A stretch of 64,000 bases of DNA from Periplaneta americana (GCF_040183065.1 NC_091132.1:160167602-160231601), one strand, 5' to 3'. Shown: positions 11,395 through 23,214, numbered from the stretch's first letter. Notes: a model not told the origin generated them from the letters alone. Made by a program: numbers and translations.

Positions 11395-12200
11395 ACCAGA
11401 TGAGTCTCCAGAGAACAGTCAAGAACCAAGGAATGAGAACTGTCCAAGATGTTATATTAGCTTTCTAGGGTATAGGACGAAGGGTGATACCGGACAATTC
11501 TTCACAAGCTGTAATTTGATAGAGAACATTTTAGCTCAAAACCTAGCCCTCACTGGCGAGGAAAAAAATTATAGTTGAGATTCTTAAACGTACAAAGTAG
11601 GCAAAGGAAGAGAAGTTCGTTCTGTGCGTTTTTTTTTTTTTTTTTTAGTATATTGGTCATTTGACTGACTGTCTATAATCCAAACAAAAGAACAAGAAGA
11701 AAAAGGAGAAGAAGAAGAAGAAGAAGATGAAGAAGAAGAAGAAGAAGAAGACTGTGTTGTGCTATTGCCATCACAGCATCATGACATGTGTTGCTTAAAG
11801 TACTGTGAATAAATTTACTAGAGAATACACAACTTCTGAGGCAGTCTGTACGACTCTTCTCCAACATAAATGACGTCAGTTGTGTGAACGACTCTAGACT
11901 CCTGAGAGGAAAATGAAGCAGAAAGATCATAGGCTTCTATTCCTGCTTGAACCAGGTGACCAGAAGGTACGTCCCTCCATCACCCAGAGATCTACAACTG
12001 TAGCACTGAGAAAGCCAGAGGGTGTTTGTATGGAAGTGCCAGACACACACTCCATAGAATGAGCGCTGCATTATCCACTATATCACCTGGAAATGGAAGA
12101 AAAGTGGATACTGCCACATGTTCTCAAGTTTTCCGGACAGGAAACTGACTGGAACCTTCAGACAACAGACGACACTGACACACATGGGTTGAAGGAGGAG
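11395..12200 (+). pseudogene. piggyBac transposase remnant (first copy)
   Basis: Frame 11372-11578 contains QFFTSCNLIENILAQNLALT, the piggyBac segment after the second catalytic aspartate (compare NFFTS...L...G.TLVGT). A simple AAG expansion at 11697-11751 follows, then the YCHHSIMTC section and a C-terminal FLLEPGDQKV section. Frames are interrupted several times and the N-terminal half is not visible. The B' copy at 51270-52170 is better preserved and carries the diagnostic YNKSKAGVDTVDK motif. Confidence 0.75.
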
Positions 12201-13856
12201 TCTATGAGAAAGGCGGAAATTAAGAAAGATTGGGGAATACTGGGTTTGCAAAGACAGATCTGCCCTTGAGTAGAACAGTATGAAAGAATGAACGATTATG
12301 AGTGTTTGTTTGATGAATACAGTATAAGTTTGGTTCAGTGTCTCTTATGAGCTTCCCCATGGTACTCAACTCTAGCACTTGATTAGGGTTGATCTGTTTC
12401 TTACGCTATTATTGATGTTTAAGGAAAGTGGCATTCCAAATTTTATAGAATTTCTAGTCTTAAGTATAGGCAGATGTTGATTAGACTCATTTTTGATAAT
12501 GGAAAACAAACAGGCAGGACAAAGTAATGAAAAAAAATCGGGACAACAATGACTATATACCGCACAGCACAATAAAGAATCATATTATAGATCACTAATG
12601 ATTTCACATTATGAAATGCATGCTTCGCAGTAAAAAGAATGGGCCGACTAGTGATAGTTAACAATTCACACGTGTAAACGAACTGCACTTAAAGGTACTG
12701 CTGTTCTGTTTGTTCATTGAAACTCGTCCGTCTACAATGTAGGTAACCATACGAGGTGTGTGTGACATAGGGATAAGATGTCTGCTTTCCTGCCATGGGC
12801 TGTATGTTACCTCATAGTAGCGCAAAATTATTCCTTATTTTAGTTCAAATTAACTAATTTTAAATGTTACATGGCGTTTGTTAATAAACTTTGTGCTGCC
12901 TGTCTTGTAATCTATTACTGCCCAACACCTGTAGACTCTTAATAGGTGAGACCTGGTCTTTATAAACAAAATTAATATTTGTTTTAGTTTATAAAAAAAT
13001 GAAAAACACATCAGATATAAATAAACAAAATCAAATATATAAAAAAGTCTATGTATTTAACAATCATCCCATTTAATTTTATATGTGGTATATGACTATT
13101 GTTAAGAGTGCTACCTACAAACACTTGAACAAAATTTGAATTATTTCTTCATCATTTTGTCCAGTGTGCTGTCTTCAGGAAGAAATGGATTGCAAACATT
13201 TACAGCGATGTCCAGCCCTTTCCTCTAAACTAGCGACCTCATCCCATTCCCGTTGTCTTACGTGCTGTTCTTCAATTTTCTTCCAGCACAGCACGTGCTC
13301 AAACCTTACCTCCCCTGATATCCCTCTCCTACCTGCAGTTTTATACCAGACGTCACAGCAAAATACAAATTTAATACAGTGAATCACTCGACTTCATGCT
13401 AAAAAGTAAAGAGCATTGAAGCCATCATCACATTATCTTCAATTACTTCAATTTTTACATTTCGTTTTAAATAATAAAATTAAAATATGTTTCAGAAACA
13501 ATATCAATGTTCGACAATACATATACGTGTAACCAGTTTTTCCTTTGATGAAACTTTACAAATTTAGGCTAAGGAGTCGGCGAATAGTCAATAATTTATG
13601 TTCAGTTTTAAGGACTGCACTGCTAACGTAGTATTACCTTATATAGAGAATGTTATATCTAAAAATAAACTTTAAACATCATGCATGTGCTGCAGGGCGT
13701 TCAAATGAGAAAAATGAACTCTTGTAATACAAGAAAATGGTTTCCGACAATGTAAGTATACATTGCAATTCTAACAAATAACTAATAGAATAAAAGCTTA
13801 GGAAATAACTACTTATTTATTTATTTATTTATTTATTTATTTTTTGCTGTTCAATA
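12200..13856. other. Non-coding duplicated sequence
   Basis: This aligns with about 52170-53575 in B'. I see no coding signal on either strand. The opposed frames at 12372-12688 and 13164-13387 are shadows without motifs. A TTTA microsatellite at 13813-13842 ends just before the foldback element. Confidence 0.55.
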
Positions 13857-13862
13857 TCTACA

Positions 13863-14254
13863 GTAGTGGTAAAAAAACCAGACCGACCCTTTTAGGTGAT
13901 TTCAGAGCCTTGTTCAGTCCAGAGCACGATAGACTGGTAACTAAGACTTTCGTGGTTCGAATCCTGCCTCGGAAAGAAACTTTTTTTTGTTCCTAATTCA
14001 AATTTATTCCCAATACTTCTTTACGATTGCAGCAATATTTTACTACTTAATTAGCTTATTATTCCCAGAACATGAATTTTACCAGGAATCGAAAAGTATT
14101 GGGAATAAATCTGAATAATATGGAACAAAATAAACTCTCTTTCCCAGGCAGGATTCGAACCACGAAAGTCTTAGTTACAAGTCTATCGTGCTCTGGAGTG
14201 AACAAGGCTCTGAAATCAGCTACTAGGGTGGGTCCGATTTCTTGTTGCCACTAC
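13863..14254. mobile_element. Foldback element with tRNA-like arms, 392 bp
   Basis: Two arms of about 180 bp are inverted repeats of each other around a short centre near 14050. The left arm starts GTAGTGGTAAAAAAACC. The right arm in reverse starts GTAGTGGCAACAAGAAATC. TCTACA is repeated exactly at both edges (13857-13862 and 14255-14260), a 6-bp target duplication. B' lacks the element near 53575-53584. Each arm holds a pol III B-box-like GGTTCGAATCC preceded by AGACTTTCGT, so each arm looks like part of a tRNA or tRNA-derived SINE. No ORF is credible. Confidence 0.88.
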
Positions 14255-14260
14255 TCTACA

Positions 14261-15743
14261 TGTGTTTATGTACAAGTATATGTATCTTTCTTGCAACATT
14301 TCGTAACGCAACATAATTCATGTAATTTACATATAGTACATATAATTTTCGCCTAGAAGAATATGCTATATTATTTAACGTGAAATACTGTTAATTTATA
14401 CAGAAACAGCCAAGAAATTATAAGTGTATAATATCACAAATATTTCAAATTTAAAATTATTATTATTATGCCTTATTCCTTTGTCTTTTGTAGAAGTTGT
14501 TTTATAAAATCATTATACTTTTTTATAGCTAATTATTATTGTGCATGACGTATCTCAGGAACAAAGAACATAAATTGTCTGTTTATTATGATTGTGATTT
14601 CCTGTACAACTACAATCCCTAACTGACTGTAACAAGTTGTACAACCCTGCCTGTACGCAGGGTAGTCGTACAGTTATGTGCAGTCTTTTACACAGAACCA
14701 CGCGGCTATCCTGTTACTTCAAATTCTTAAGTTGCTGTGCTGATTTCGTGACAGCACTGCTCTAAACTCTCTATGTGTGAGAAATATTGGAGAGTAAGAA
14801 AGTTAATGGCTTTACTGCTAAGTTCTCTGGATTAGTTAATAACAACACCAACAGTTTTTTTTGTGTAAGTGGGACAGTAGGGCTAGGTCTACATACTCGA
14901 AAAGTACAGAGTGGCGAAAAGAAAGAAATCAGAACCTGGTGAAACAACATTTTTCAACATCAATCGTATGTATTATTGTAATTATATTTATAGTGGCGTG
15001 AAAGTCACAGACTGATCCTTTAACTACGCAAGATTTCATGAACGAAAGGACAAACAAATAAATAAACAAACAAACAAGAAAATAAATAAATAAAATGAGA
15101 AAATCAATGCTACACAGAGAGTTTGTACACATGATAACTGGTACACAGAAAAACTCTTGGAATGGACTCAAAATGGTACTTCATAATTTCTTAGAGAATT
15201 AGAAGGTCCTCAATTATAAAGAAACTGTATGAATTAAACTGGAGTGTTTCAAGACCCTGGGCTGCAATATGAGTGTAAAGGTCCACTTCTGGCATGTACA
15301 TCTACATTATTTTATTGAAAACCTAGACACTTTTAGTGAAGAACAACAAGAAAGGTTTGAACAGTACTTATGGAAACCAGAAACCAAGGGAAGTGGAGTG
15401 TGAATGTGATAACTGATTATTGCTGGACGATTCAGACAGACAGTTCTCCTGTAAAAACTTCCACACAGTCAAGAAAACGGAAACTTCAAACACAATGAAC
15501 TCTTTACGTGAAGACTCACACATCACACTCACCTTTCGGTCAAAACCTCGTTGTCCTGTGCCGTTACTTCTGCCCTTGGCTCCTCATTCACTGTGTGCGA
15601 GTCAATCTGCTCTTCCTAAAAATACAGAGCAAATAAAACAGAAAGATAGCACAATTTACACTGACAAAAGCGCATCGATTTTAGAAACCACAGAACAGCT
15701 TATGAATGGTACTCGGCCCAGTAGAATTTCACCTAACAGAAGA
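14261..15743 (+). pseudogene. Unassigned transposon ORF remnant (first copy)
   Basis: From about 15100 the plus strand spells, over several frames, a recognisable ORF tail: TLGCNMSVKVHFWHVHLHYF, then ENLDTFSEEQQERFEQ and ITDYCWTIQ. The pattern HFLHxHLxxFPENLGxxSEEQGERFHQD is one I know from many arthropod repeat proteins but cannot assign to a superfamily. The 15420-15842 frame continues the region without motifs. B' has the same remnant around 54305-54690. The 14261-15090 part shows nothing else. It does contain a small stretch near 14620-14710 that B' lacks. Confidence 0.5.
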
Positions 15744-16317
15744 CAATTCTTGACACAGATTTTACATGGGCTAAATCCTTTCCTTATAGAACAGCATTTT
15801 TTAACTTTTTTCAGCATGTGGCTTACTAAAAGCGTAATTTAAAGTCCTGCAATCCACTCATATAATCTAAAGTTGTTGTTCCCAAGCAGGAGGGTAATTT
15901 TAAGGGTTGTAGGAGTGAATTTGGCCTATAAAATACAAATAAATGAGATAATTGTATATGTATCAATATAACGTTGTAAAATATTTTCAATTTTATATGA
16001 ATTAATTTTTTTTATCTGGCTCCCTTTGCACAATTCTTGACACAGATTTTACATGGGCTAAATCCTTTCCTTATAGAACAGCATTTTTTAACTTTTTTCA
16101 GCATGTGGCTTACTAAAAGCGTAATTTAAAGTCCTGCAATTCACTCATATAATCTAAAGTTGTTATTCCCAAGCAGGAGGGTAATTTTAAGGGTTGTAGG
16201 AGTGAATTTGGCCTATAAAATACAAATAAATGAGATAATTGTATATGTATCAATATAACGTTGTAAAATATTTTCAATTTTATATGAATTAATTTTTTTT
16301 ATCTGGCTCCCTTTGCA
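15744..16317. repeat. 287-bp tandem duplication
   Basis: The unit 15744-16030 is followed immediately by 16031-16317, almost base for base, both opening CAATTCTTGACACAGATTTT and closing at CTCCCTTTGCA. I noticed only about two differences by eye. B' has one, more diverged, unit near 54955-55235. The duplication is therefore recent and specific to this copy. Confidence 0.95.
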
Positions 16318-16320
16318 CTT

Positions 16321-17935
16321 AAAACCAATGCTTGCATTTCAACTCATGGATAGAAGTGTTGCTGATGGAATAAAATTTTTTCGACAAACCGAGTCTGTGG
16401 GTTTTCAGGGCTCTGAACAAACTAAAAAATTCATAAAAATTTTAATAAATTTTCAAACGCATTAAATTCACGCATACCATCAAAAGCTTTCTACAAGAAT
16501 GATGACTCACACAATATTCTATGTAATTTTCTACAGCTTCTAAAAACTACCAGCTATAGTTTCGCATCGTCTAGAGCAGACGTATCAATAGGGCCTTCTC
16601 AGAGCACTTCCTCCTCTTTCTCTTTTTCAATGTAAGAGTGGAACAAGATGCAGGAGAAGTTCGTGTATCTCCGGATGACGTCATTGACCGCGACGTTTGA
16701 ATAGACATCTGCAACCGCTACGATGTAACAGTCAGCCATTGTGTCCATCTCCGAGGAAAGAATGTTCTTATTACCGCAAATGTATGAAGAAATAAAAGCT
16801 TTCATAGGGAAAGCGAAATTGTGGGAGACGCAAGTTTCAGTGGCTAACTGTTACCACTTTATTAATCTAAAATTGTCACCTGATTTGAATCAAGACCAGT
16901 GTAACAAATATAATGAAATACTGAAGAACTTGAGAAAAGAATTTCAGATCAGATTTAAGATTTGAATAGTTCTAATTTAAAATAATTGCTTGTGAATTTC
17001 TAAGGTGTTTAGGTTATATTTAATTATTGAAAACATTACGAAATATATTATTTAACTATTATTGTAATTAATATATTAATATTAGCGTAACGTAAGAACA
17101 CTTACTTTAACAACCAATAAGTTTTTATTGTAAATTTATTATTATTATTTAATTGAATTTTATTTTATTAAATATAGTATAAACTTAAAAAAAGAGCGAT
17201 ACCAAAAACCTTTATTAGAAATGAAATATTGTTATTGTTTGGTCAACTGTTCGAAGACAGGTCTGAACCTCACAAGTGATACCAACAAGGCACCACTTAT
17301 GAGTCAACTAGGCCAGGAGATAATGGAATTAGGTGGCCAGTTCCTGATGCTTAAATAATTACGTAACATGTATGGTTCTTCATGCTTCAGATGTCTTCTT
17401 TTTACTCATAGATAGTATATAATTAGAAAAAAAATGTATTATTATTATTATTATTATTACTGCAAACTACTTAAGAAATTCCTTCCGAAAACAACCGTCT
17501 ATTGTGACAGTACAACTCAAAAGTGCAGCTTTGTGGCATTTCTCTCGCGACAGTTCAACTTAGCTCGCTCATGCGTGTGACATTAATCAGCGATCAGTCC
17601 TCTGCAGTTATGTGAATGGCTAGGGAACAAAGGGCACAAATATATTTTGACGACTAAACTTAGCCAAGATCCTTTAGAACGTCATTTAGGGATTATGCGG
17701 TCTTTCACCTGTGACGACCAACCATCTGTAGCAAATTTTCTTTATTTACATTTACTGTAGTGTATTTACGTCCCTATTAAGCAAACTTTGTTATCTCGAT
17801 GGAAATGTGAGTTTAGAGTTGATACACCACTCACTTCTGGTGTAAATCACATGAGACTAGTTGCTAGAAAAGAAGAGCAACGTAATAAGGACTTATCAGA
17901 TATGTGGAATGATCACTGAAAGATAGGATTATAAT
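16321..17935 (+). pseudogene. P-element/THAP9-like transposase remnant (first copy), split by an insertion
   Basis: The frame from about 16321 reads MLAFQLMDRSVADGIKFFRQ then SEQTKKFIK, matching the P-type GxxFYRxxxxxGSExT section. After a 1.0-kb interruption (16573-17585), the sequence resumes near 17605 with the part that in B' reads YILTSKLSQDPFERHLGIL, the conserved P-element stretch around LTSxLxQDxxENxF. Frames are broken and only the C-terminal half is visible. Confidence 0.65.
16573..17585 (+). mobile_element. Composite insertion: hAT-type transposase scrap plus retroposon fragment
   Basis: This block is absent from B', where the P-element remnant runs through near 55485. It replaces about 30 bases there. 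Frame 16741-16965 reads MYEEIKAFIGKAKLWETQVS, with NCYHFINL and NEILKNLRKEFQIRF. That resembles the IKAFxxKLxLWxxQ...FxHFxNL section of GTF2IRD2/ZBED-type hAT proteins. A different repeat piece follows at about 17225-17350 (TTTGGTCAACTGTTCGAAGA). I associate it with cockroach retroposon 3' ends. An ATT microsatellite lies at about 17433-17460. I could not define target duplications. Confidence 0.55.
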
Positions 17936-19232
17936 TCGGGAATAGAAATCACATTACCAAGATTGGAAGAGTTCATGTACCAGAATTAGAAATATCTACT
18001 GTTGAGCTTAATACTAGAGAGAGATGTTTATTAACAATTTGGCTAGATACGTGCTAAAATATTCTACCAATTTATTCATTGCAAACTATGATCACAACTT
18101 TTTCGTGAACAATGTCAAGTGCACACAAGTGATTCCAACCTTAGTGAAATAAGAGATTTTGGCTCCAATAGTGGCATTTTCTTTCTAACTAGGCCATCCC
18201 AAATTGTTTATGAAGTGTTTCTTGAGACTGAAATCAACATGAAACAAAAGCAGCATTCTGAAAGTGAAATGTGGAGTGACTTTTTTTTAGTGCTTACAAA
18301 GTTTTGAAAATGTTGTGATTCGGCCCTCTGAAGCGGGTTGCAGTTTGGAACATAAAAAAGATGCAATTTCAAAACCATTTCAATATTACATGGAGAGTAG
18401 ATTCTTCTTCCGAGTGGAAAAAAATTCGCAGAGAACTGCAAGCTTAGAAATCACTAAAGTCAACGAAGTTTCGAAAATTTCACACAAGTTGTCTCGGTAA
18501 GTTACTACCATCATTGCCACCACGACCGACACAACCACCACCACCATTATTATGCTATACAAATATTTTTTCCCTTCTTCCATTATTGGCAGATAAAAAC
18601 TTACAACAATAGCGCACATTACTGTAAGAAGCAAGAATGTCATAATCAAGTATTTTAACAGCCCAAAAGTACGCAAGTGCCGTGATGCGGCGATCCCATG
18701 CGTTAATGTGAGTCGGGACACTATGTACTTCTATCTGCCCACACTGTGTTTACTGTAGACTGACTTGAACCGCTTTCGCTATTCTGCCGCACACCAGCAG
18801 ATCTTTAGAGTGTGGCACGGCAAACTGGTGGAAAATGTCTGTTAGAGAATAGCTATTTAACTACTATATTAGCAGAAATTATCTATGAACGAATAACTCA
18901 ATTACAAGTCACTAATTTGGTGGACTTTGTAAGTGATTTATTTTACGACACTTTATCAACTGCAATGGGAAAATTGAAGGTGATAATGCCAGCAGAATGA
19001 TTTCAGTGTTCAGCGGCGGAAGCTACACAGCATTTGCTCACAAAGGCTTAAGAAATAAACCCAGAAAAAACTTCAACCTGGTTATTTGCCCCAACCAGTA
19101 TTTGGACACTGGTTAGCTAAATTCAAGGTCAGACATGCTAATTGTAACTCCACACTTTTGGACGAAATTGGTAAAATCTGCATGTCTTATACTATGTCAT
19201 TTTCAAGGCACAAATTTTTGCATTAGCAGGTA
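17936..19232. other. Duplicated non-coding sequence
   Basis: This aligns with about 55841-57139 in B'. The frames at 18386-18721 (minus) and 18812-19000 (plus) show no family signature and are not preserved in B'. Low-complexity CCACCACCA tracts near 18505-18545 and 56385-56425 create spurious ORFs. Confidence 0.5.
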
Positions 19233-19234
19233 TA

Positions 19235-19764
19235 CAGGGTGCAAGTGAAATAGCCTTGCAGAGTGAATAGCTCATGTTGTATGAAACAACAAACTATTAT
19301 ATCACATTGGTGGAAAGTTCACAGTTTTTTCATTAAAAAAAATATTATTTCCCTAATGTTTAACAACCTCTTACTCGGTAACTGTTGTGAGCAAGATGGT
19401 GATTTTTGATAGGATATCTAATAAAGAATAATTTATCCCTCTGGCCTATTTGAATAGCGTGGACGGTTTTTGTGTAAATTTAATTTTAAAAACCTCTAAT
19501 TTCAAGCCACTGCACGAATCAAACTTGTAGCAATGTCGAGGCAGAAAGCAGTTCACGTACCCAAACACATCGAGTTCATTGACCTCTTACATCTATATCA
19601 TGAGTAGAGTGTGTTAGCGACGATGATGCTGTACTGATGAAACTTCAAACTTAATTTTTTTATTAACCGTGCATTTATTCACAAAACGTAATATAGATTT
19701 TCTATTCATTTATGTGTACCGTATTGTCCCTTTCAATCTGCAAGGTTATTTCACTGCCATTCTG
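19235..19764. mobile_element. Tc1/mariner-type MITE, 530 bp
   Basis: The left end CAGGGTGCAAGTGAAATAGC pairs with the reverse complement of the right end, CAGAATGGCAGTGAAATAAC. Both continue CCTTGCAGA, giving about 33 bp of inverted terminal repeat. TA flanks both sides (19233-19234 and 19765-19766). It is also present in B' at 57140-57677, so it predates the duplication. It has no transposase. Confidence 0.8.
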
Positions 19765-20165
19765 TAAATGGTCTGGTTCAGTTTGCTCTTCAAAGTAATT
19801 TTGTGCTCATAATACCAGCAGTTGACAAACATATTCTACTGATAATTAAATGTTTCGCATATGTACATAACAATGTTAATACTGACTAATTTATTCCAGT
19901 TTAGCTCCATAATTTCTGCCAGGCAAAATCATATACTATACAATTATACTAAAGTACACAAAGATTCCTTTGACATGACAAAAATGATCATTATATCGTA
20001 CAGAAAAAATTTGTTAGAAAATTCGTTCAACTACTTCGTGAATTTGATGATCCTCCCGAGAATTTTAAGTAAGTTGGAATCTACTCATAAGAAGTAGTAG
20101 AAAATTAAAATATATTATGTTTAGTTTTAGTAATTTGAAAATTGACAATTGAAGTTTCTAATTTC

Positions 20166-21357
20166 ATTCAAATGAGGAAACATGCAAATGTTCAGTCTTT
20201 TGACTTATTTTAATGTAAAATACTGAAATAGTTATTTTACAATTACATTATTAGTGTTAACGTTTTCGCCCAATTGTGGGCATCGTCAGACATAAAATTC
20301 GATATCCAGATAATAAATAAGCAATACATATTAAATATTCACAAATATAAAGACATGTCCAAGATTACATTAATGGAAAATGATATAAGTTTCAAAACAG
20401 TATAAAAGGCAACATTGTCCCGTGCTGTGGCGTCGTGGTCTAAAGCATCCTGCCTAGGACTCGCGTTATAGAATGCACGCTGGTTCGAGTCCTCAGGAAG
20501 GAAGAAATTTTCTCATGAAATTTCGGCCAGTGTATGGGACCGGTGCCCACCCAGCATCGTGATGCACTTGGGGACCTATGATAGGTAGCTAAATCCGGTT
20601 GTGAATACCAGTTATAACGGCTGGGTGGATCATCGTGCTAACCACACGATATCTCCATTGTGGTTGGATGATCGTCCACCTCTGCTTCGGCATGTGGGCG
20701 TGAGGCCAGCAGCCAGCTGGTCAGTCTAGGCCCTTCACGGGTTGTAGCGCCACGGATTATTATAAAAGACATTATTACATGTGGTGTATATATGCATGTT
20801 GAAATAAAACAGTGTATGAAAAATAATACGTGTTATTACTATTCATTGGTGAAAATGTGACCAGGAATAAAATCAACTGTTTTATACGAATGACACCGTT
20901 ATGAATAAAAACTTATTAAATATGCATATTTTTACATGTGTACTAGGTTAACATGTGTAAAATAAAATAAAATAAAATATGTGGTATGAAACAGATCTTA
21001 TGGGTGAAGATATATGATAAATGAAATAAAGAATAAATATACATAAAAAATATACGTAATGTAAATTAACTGGAAAATATGACTTTTTTAACTGGGATAG
21101 AATAAAGGTAAAGTAAAAAATATTTGTGGAAAAAAATGAATGTAAATTAAATACTATGGATTGATAAATATTAACTGAATGTGAGTTGGTGTAAGTGGCT
21201 AATATTCAAACTCAATTGTACCTGTAAAAGCATTCGAGGATTACATTAGATATGAAATTTAAGCTGTATTATAACTATTTCAGTATTATAAAAATTTCAG
21301 TATTTTACATTAAAATAAGTCAAAAGACTGAACATTTGAATGTTTTCTCTTTTGAAT
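20166..21357. mobile_element. Long-TIR element of unknown class (first copy)
   Basis: Inverted ends of roughly 75 bp enclose an AT-rich interior. The left arm contains CAAATGTTCAGTCTTTTGAC and the right arm carries its exact reverse complement near 21316-21335. Both continue into TTATTTTAATGTAAAATACT. The interior has a stem-loop signature (CGCCCAATTGTGGGC near 20268) seen in some retroposon tails, and a AAAAT microsatellite near 20960. A SINE sits inside at 20417-20760. B' carries the element at about 58079-58947 without the SINE. Confidence 0.7.
20417..20760 (+). mobile_element. tRNA-derived SINE, 344 bp
   Basis: The head has A-box-like GGCGTCGTGGTCTAAAGC and B-box GGTTCGAGTCC. The body follows (GGGACCGGTGCCCACCCAGC and CTCTGCTTCGGCATGTGGGC). 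Imperfect 16-bp target duplications flank it: TATAAAAGGCAACATT at 20401-20416 and TATAAAAGACATTATT at 20761-20776. B' has the single empty site at 58311-58326. It therefore inserted after the duplication. A truncated relative lies inverted at about 44027-44095. Confidence 0.92.
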
Positions 21358-21943
21358 ATATTTGACCTATTGTAACTCAAAAATGAATTCAAAGTTTGTA
21401 ATTTTACTTTTCTCTACATATATATCCGAATATTTTACAAAATTTAGAACGTACTCTGGAATACACTCAAAACTAGCTACATAATTAATCATAAAGTTAC
21501 AAAATATCTTTCCTATACGGGTAAGATACAATAATATTCTACAAAGCATATGTTGTCAATAAGTAAATACTAAAAAACAATGGGTGAAAAAGAAACGAAG
21601 ACAGGCGATAATCTTTGTACCTACATCTAAAACAAAATCAGTTATTTGAAAATGATAAATATTGTGTTGGGAATTTCAGACAAAGACACACAGAAGACAA
21701 AAAGAAGTCGTGTCCTCAAGATCAACATTTTTCAAACGCACTGTGAGAATGTGTAGCTTGGGAACCATTAAGAGTATGGTAAGCGTATCAAGCAATTTCA
21801 TTTTCATATTTCAAACATAAACCGAGATAACGGTTCAACATTAGCTCTCTGCAACATGATATAACTTGTAATAGCAAATAGTGATGAGTGTTTTTTAGTC
21901 TCTATCATAGAGTGAAAGGCATTGCAAGTACTGTTGTTAAGAC

Positions 21944-23214
21944 TGTGCCGTTTTTATTTCGGCACGTCATTCTTTTCCTTTCCATTTCTTTCCTGTTCTT
22001 CTATTCTTATGCTTTTCTCTGTTTGGTTTGGTTATTCTAACTCTTCATAGATGGCTTGTAGTTTTATCCTTTCTGATCTAGTTCTCGTTACTTTTCATAG
22101 ATGGCTTACTTCCTCTCACTTTTCCGTTTTTCCATATTCTCTGTTTTTGTTGCTTTAATCTGTGATGAGTTGAAACCGGGGGGCCAGTTAATATCTGGCT
22201 GGGGAGCGGTTAGTATTTTACGCTGATTGGTTGAGACCAGGGGTCCAGTTAATATCTGACTAGGGAGCAGTTAGTATTTTATAATATCATTTGCCGATTG
22301 GTTCTGACTGTAGCTCTAGTTTGAATTTCGCCTGAGAAGCTTGTTGTATTTCGGTTCTAGCGTGTCTGCGACATGGACTCATTGAGGTCGGGTGTGTGCA
22401 GGCAGGCCCAGTAAAGTGAACATTGTTGGGGCGTCAGTGGGCGTCGTATCTTCATGAGGAGAGTTGAGGATTTGGTGAATACGTTCCATTGGAAGTTTAT
22501 AGTGTATGTTGCTACTGATGTGCAAATCTTTAGTACGTGATTACCGTCATTATTCGTAGTGGGTGGTAACATTTACTCTCTCGTAGTTGGAAAGTTTAGA
22601 CTCAGCGGGTTTTGATGGGCTACTAACCTTGAACTGCATTCGATTTTCTGTGGCTATCGTGCAGTCAATTCTGGCCAAATACCGGTCGGTATTTTATTCG
22701 ATGTTATTGAATCTCAAGCTGTGATGTAACTAAAAGTCTACCAAAAACTACAAGAAGTTCAGTTACTTAGTTTTGGTTTACGTTTTACTTAGTCATTACA
22801 GCAGAACGTATTTGACTAGTATGGAATTCGAAATGGAGGCATCCATTGTTGTGTGAAGTTTAAGGGGTGACCAATTTGAGTGTAACACTTATGTGTGTGC
22901 TGAGTATTGGTTATGCGTGAGATGCGTCGACAAGATGGATGTCAGCAAGGAGGAGTAACTATCAATGTAAGGTAACTAGTTGGGTTCGATTAACATGAGC
23001 CTGTTACGAAGATATATTCTGTGTGAAGAAGTTATTTTGTTGTCTATTCTAAATGTTTGTCTTAAACATAGGGAATGTGTGTTGTTACTCAATTACCTCG
23101 ACATGCAGATTACCAACCTCATCATAACGTTTCAGGGCAGGGTTATTTGGTATAATTAAGATACTTATCATTTATTTCAGCAATCAAAAGTCCTACCAGA
23201 CCCAGCGACGGCCC
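21944..23214. mobile_element. 1271-bp insertion with 5-bp target duplication, possible solo LTR
   Basis: AAGAC flanks both sides (21939-21943 and 23215-23219), with a single AAGAC in B' at 59520-59524. The insert opens TGTGCCG and ends GGCCC. It contains a roughly 65-bp tandem pair near 22170-22310 (shared core CCAGTTAATATCTG) followed by inverted CCAAT motifs (ATTGGTT). There is no ORF. The size, the 5-bp duplication and the promoter-like interior suggest an isolated long terminal repeat of an old retroelement. It lacks the canonical CA end, so the family is unproven. It entered after the duplication. Confidence 0.55.

Noticed and set aside
11673-11930. Leucine-rich membrane protein on the minus strand
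   Set aside because: The hydrophobic run is the reverse complement of an AAG microsatellite expanded inside a piggyBac remnant.
15420-15842. 140-residue ORF as a new gene
   Set aside because: It spans the end of a transposon remnant and runs into the tandem repeat. The B' copy does not keep the frame.
18386-18721. Membrane protein with valine run (also 56342-56605)
   Set aside because: It arises from a CCACCACCA tract read in reverse. The frame is not kept between the two copies and has no family motif.
20258-20300. Intrinsic terminator or regulatory hairpin
   Set aside because: The stem-loop CGCCCAATTGTGGGC is part of a repeated element found in both copies, and the rules for bacterial terminators do not apply here.
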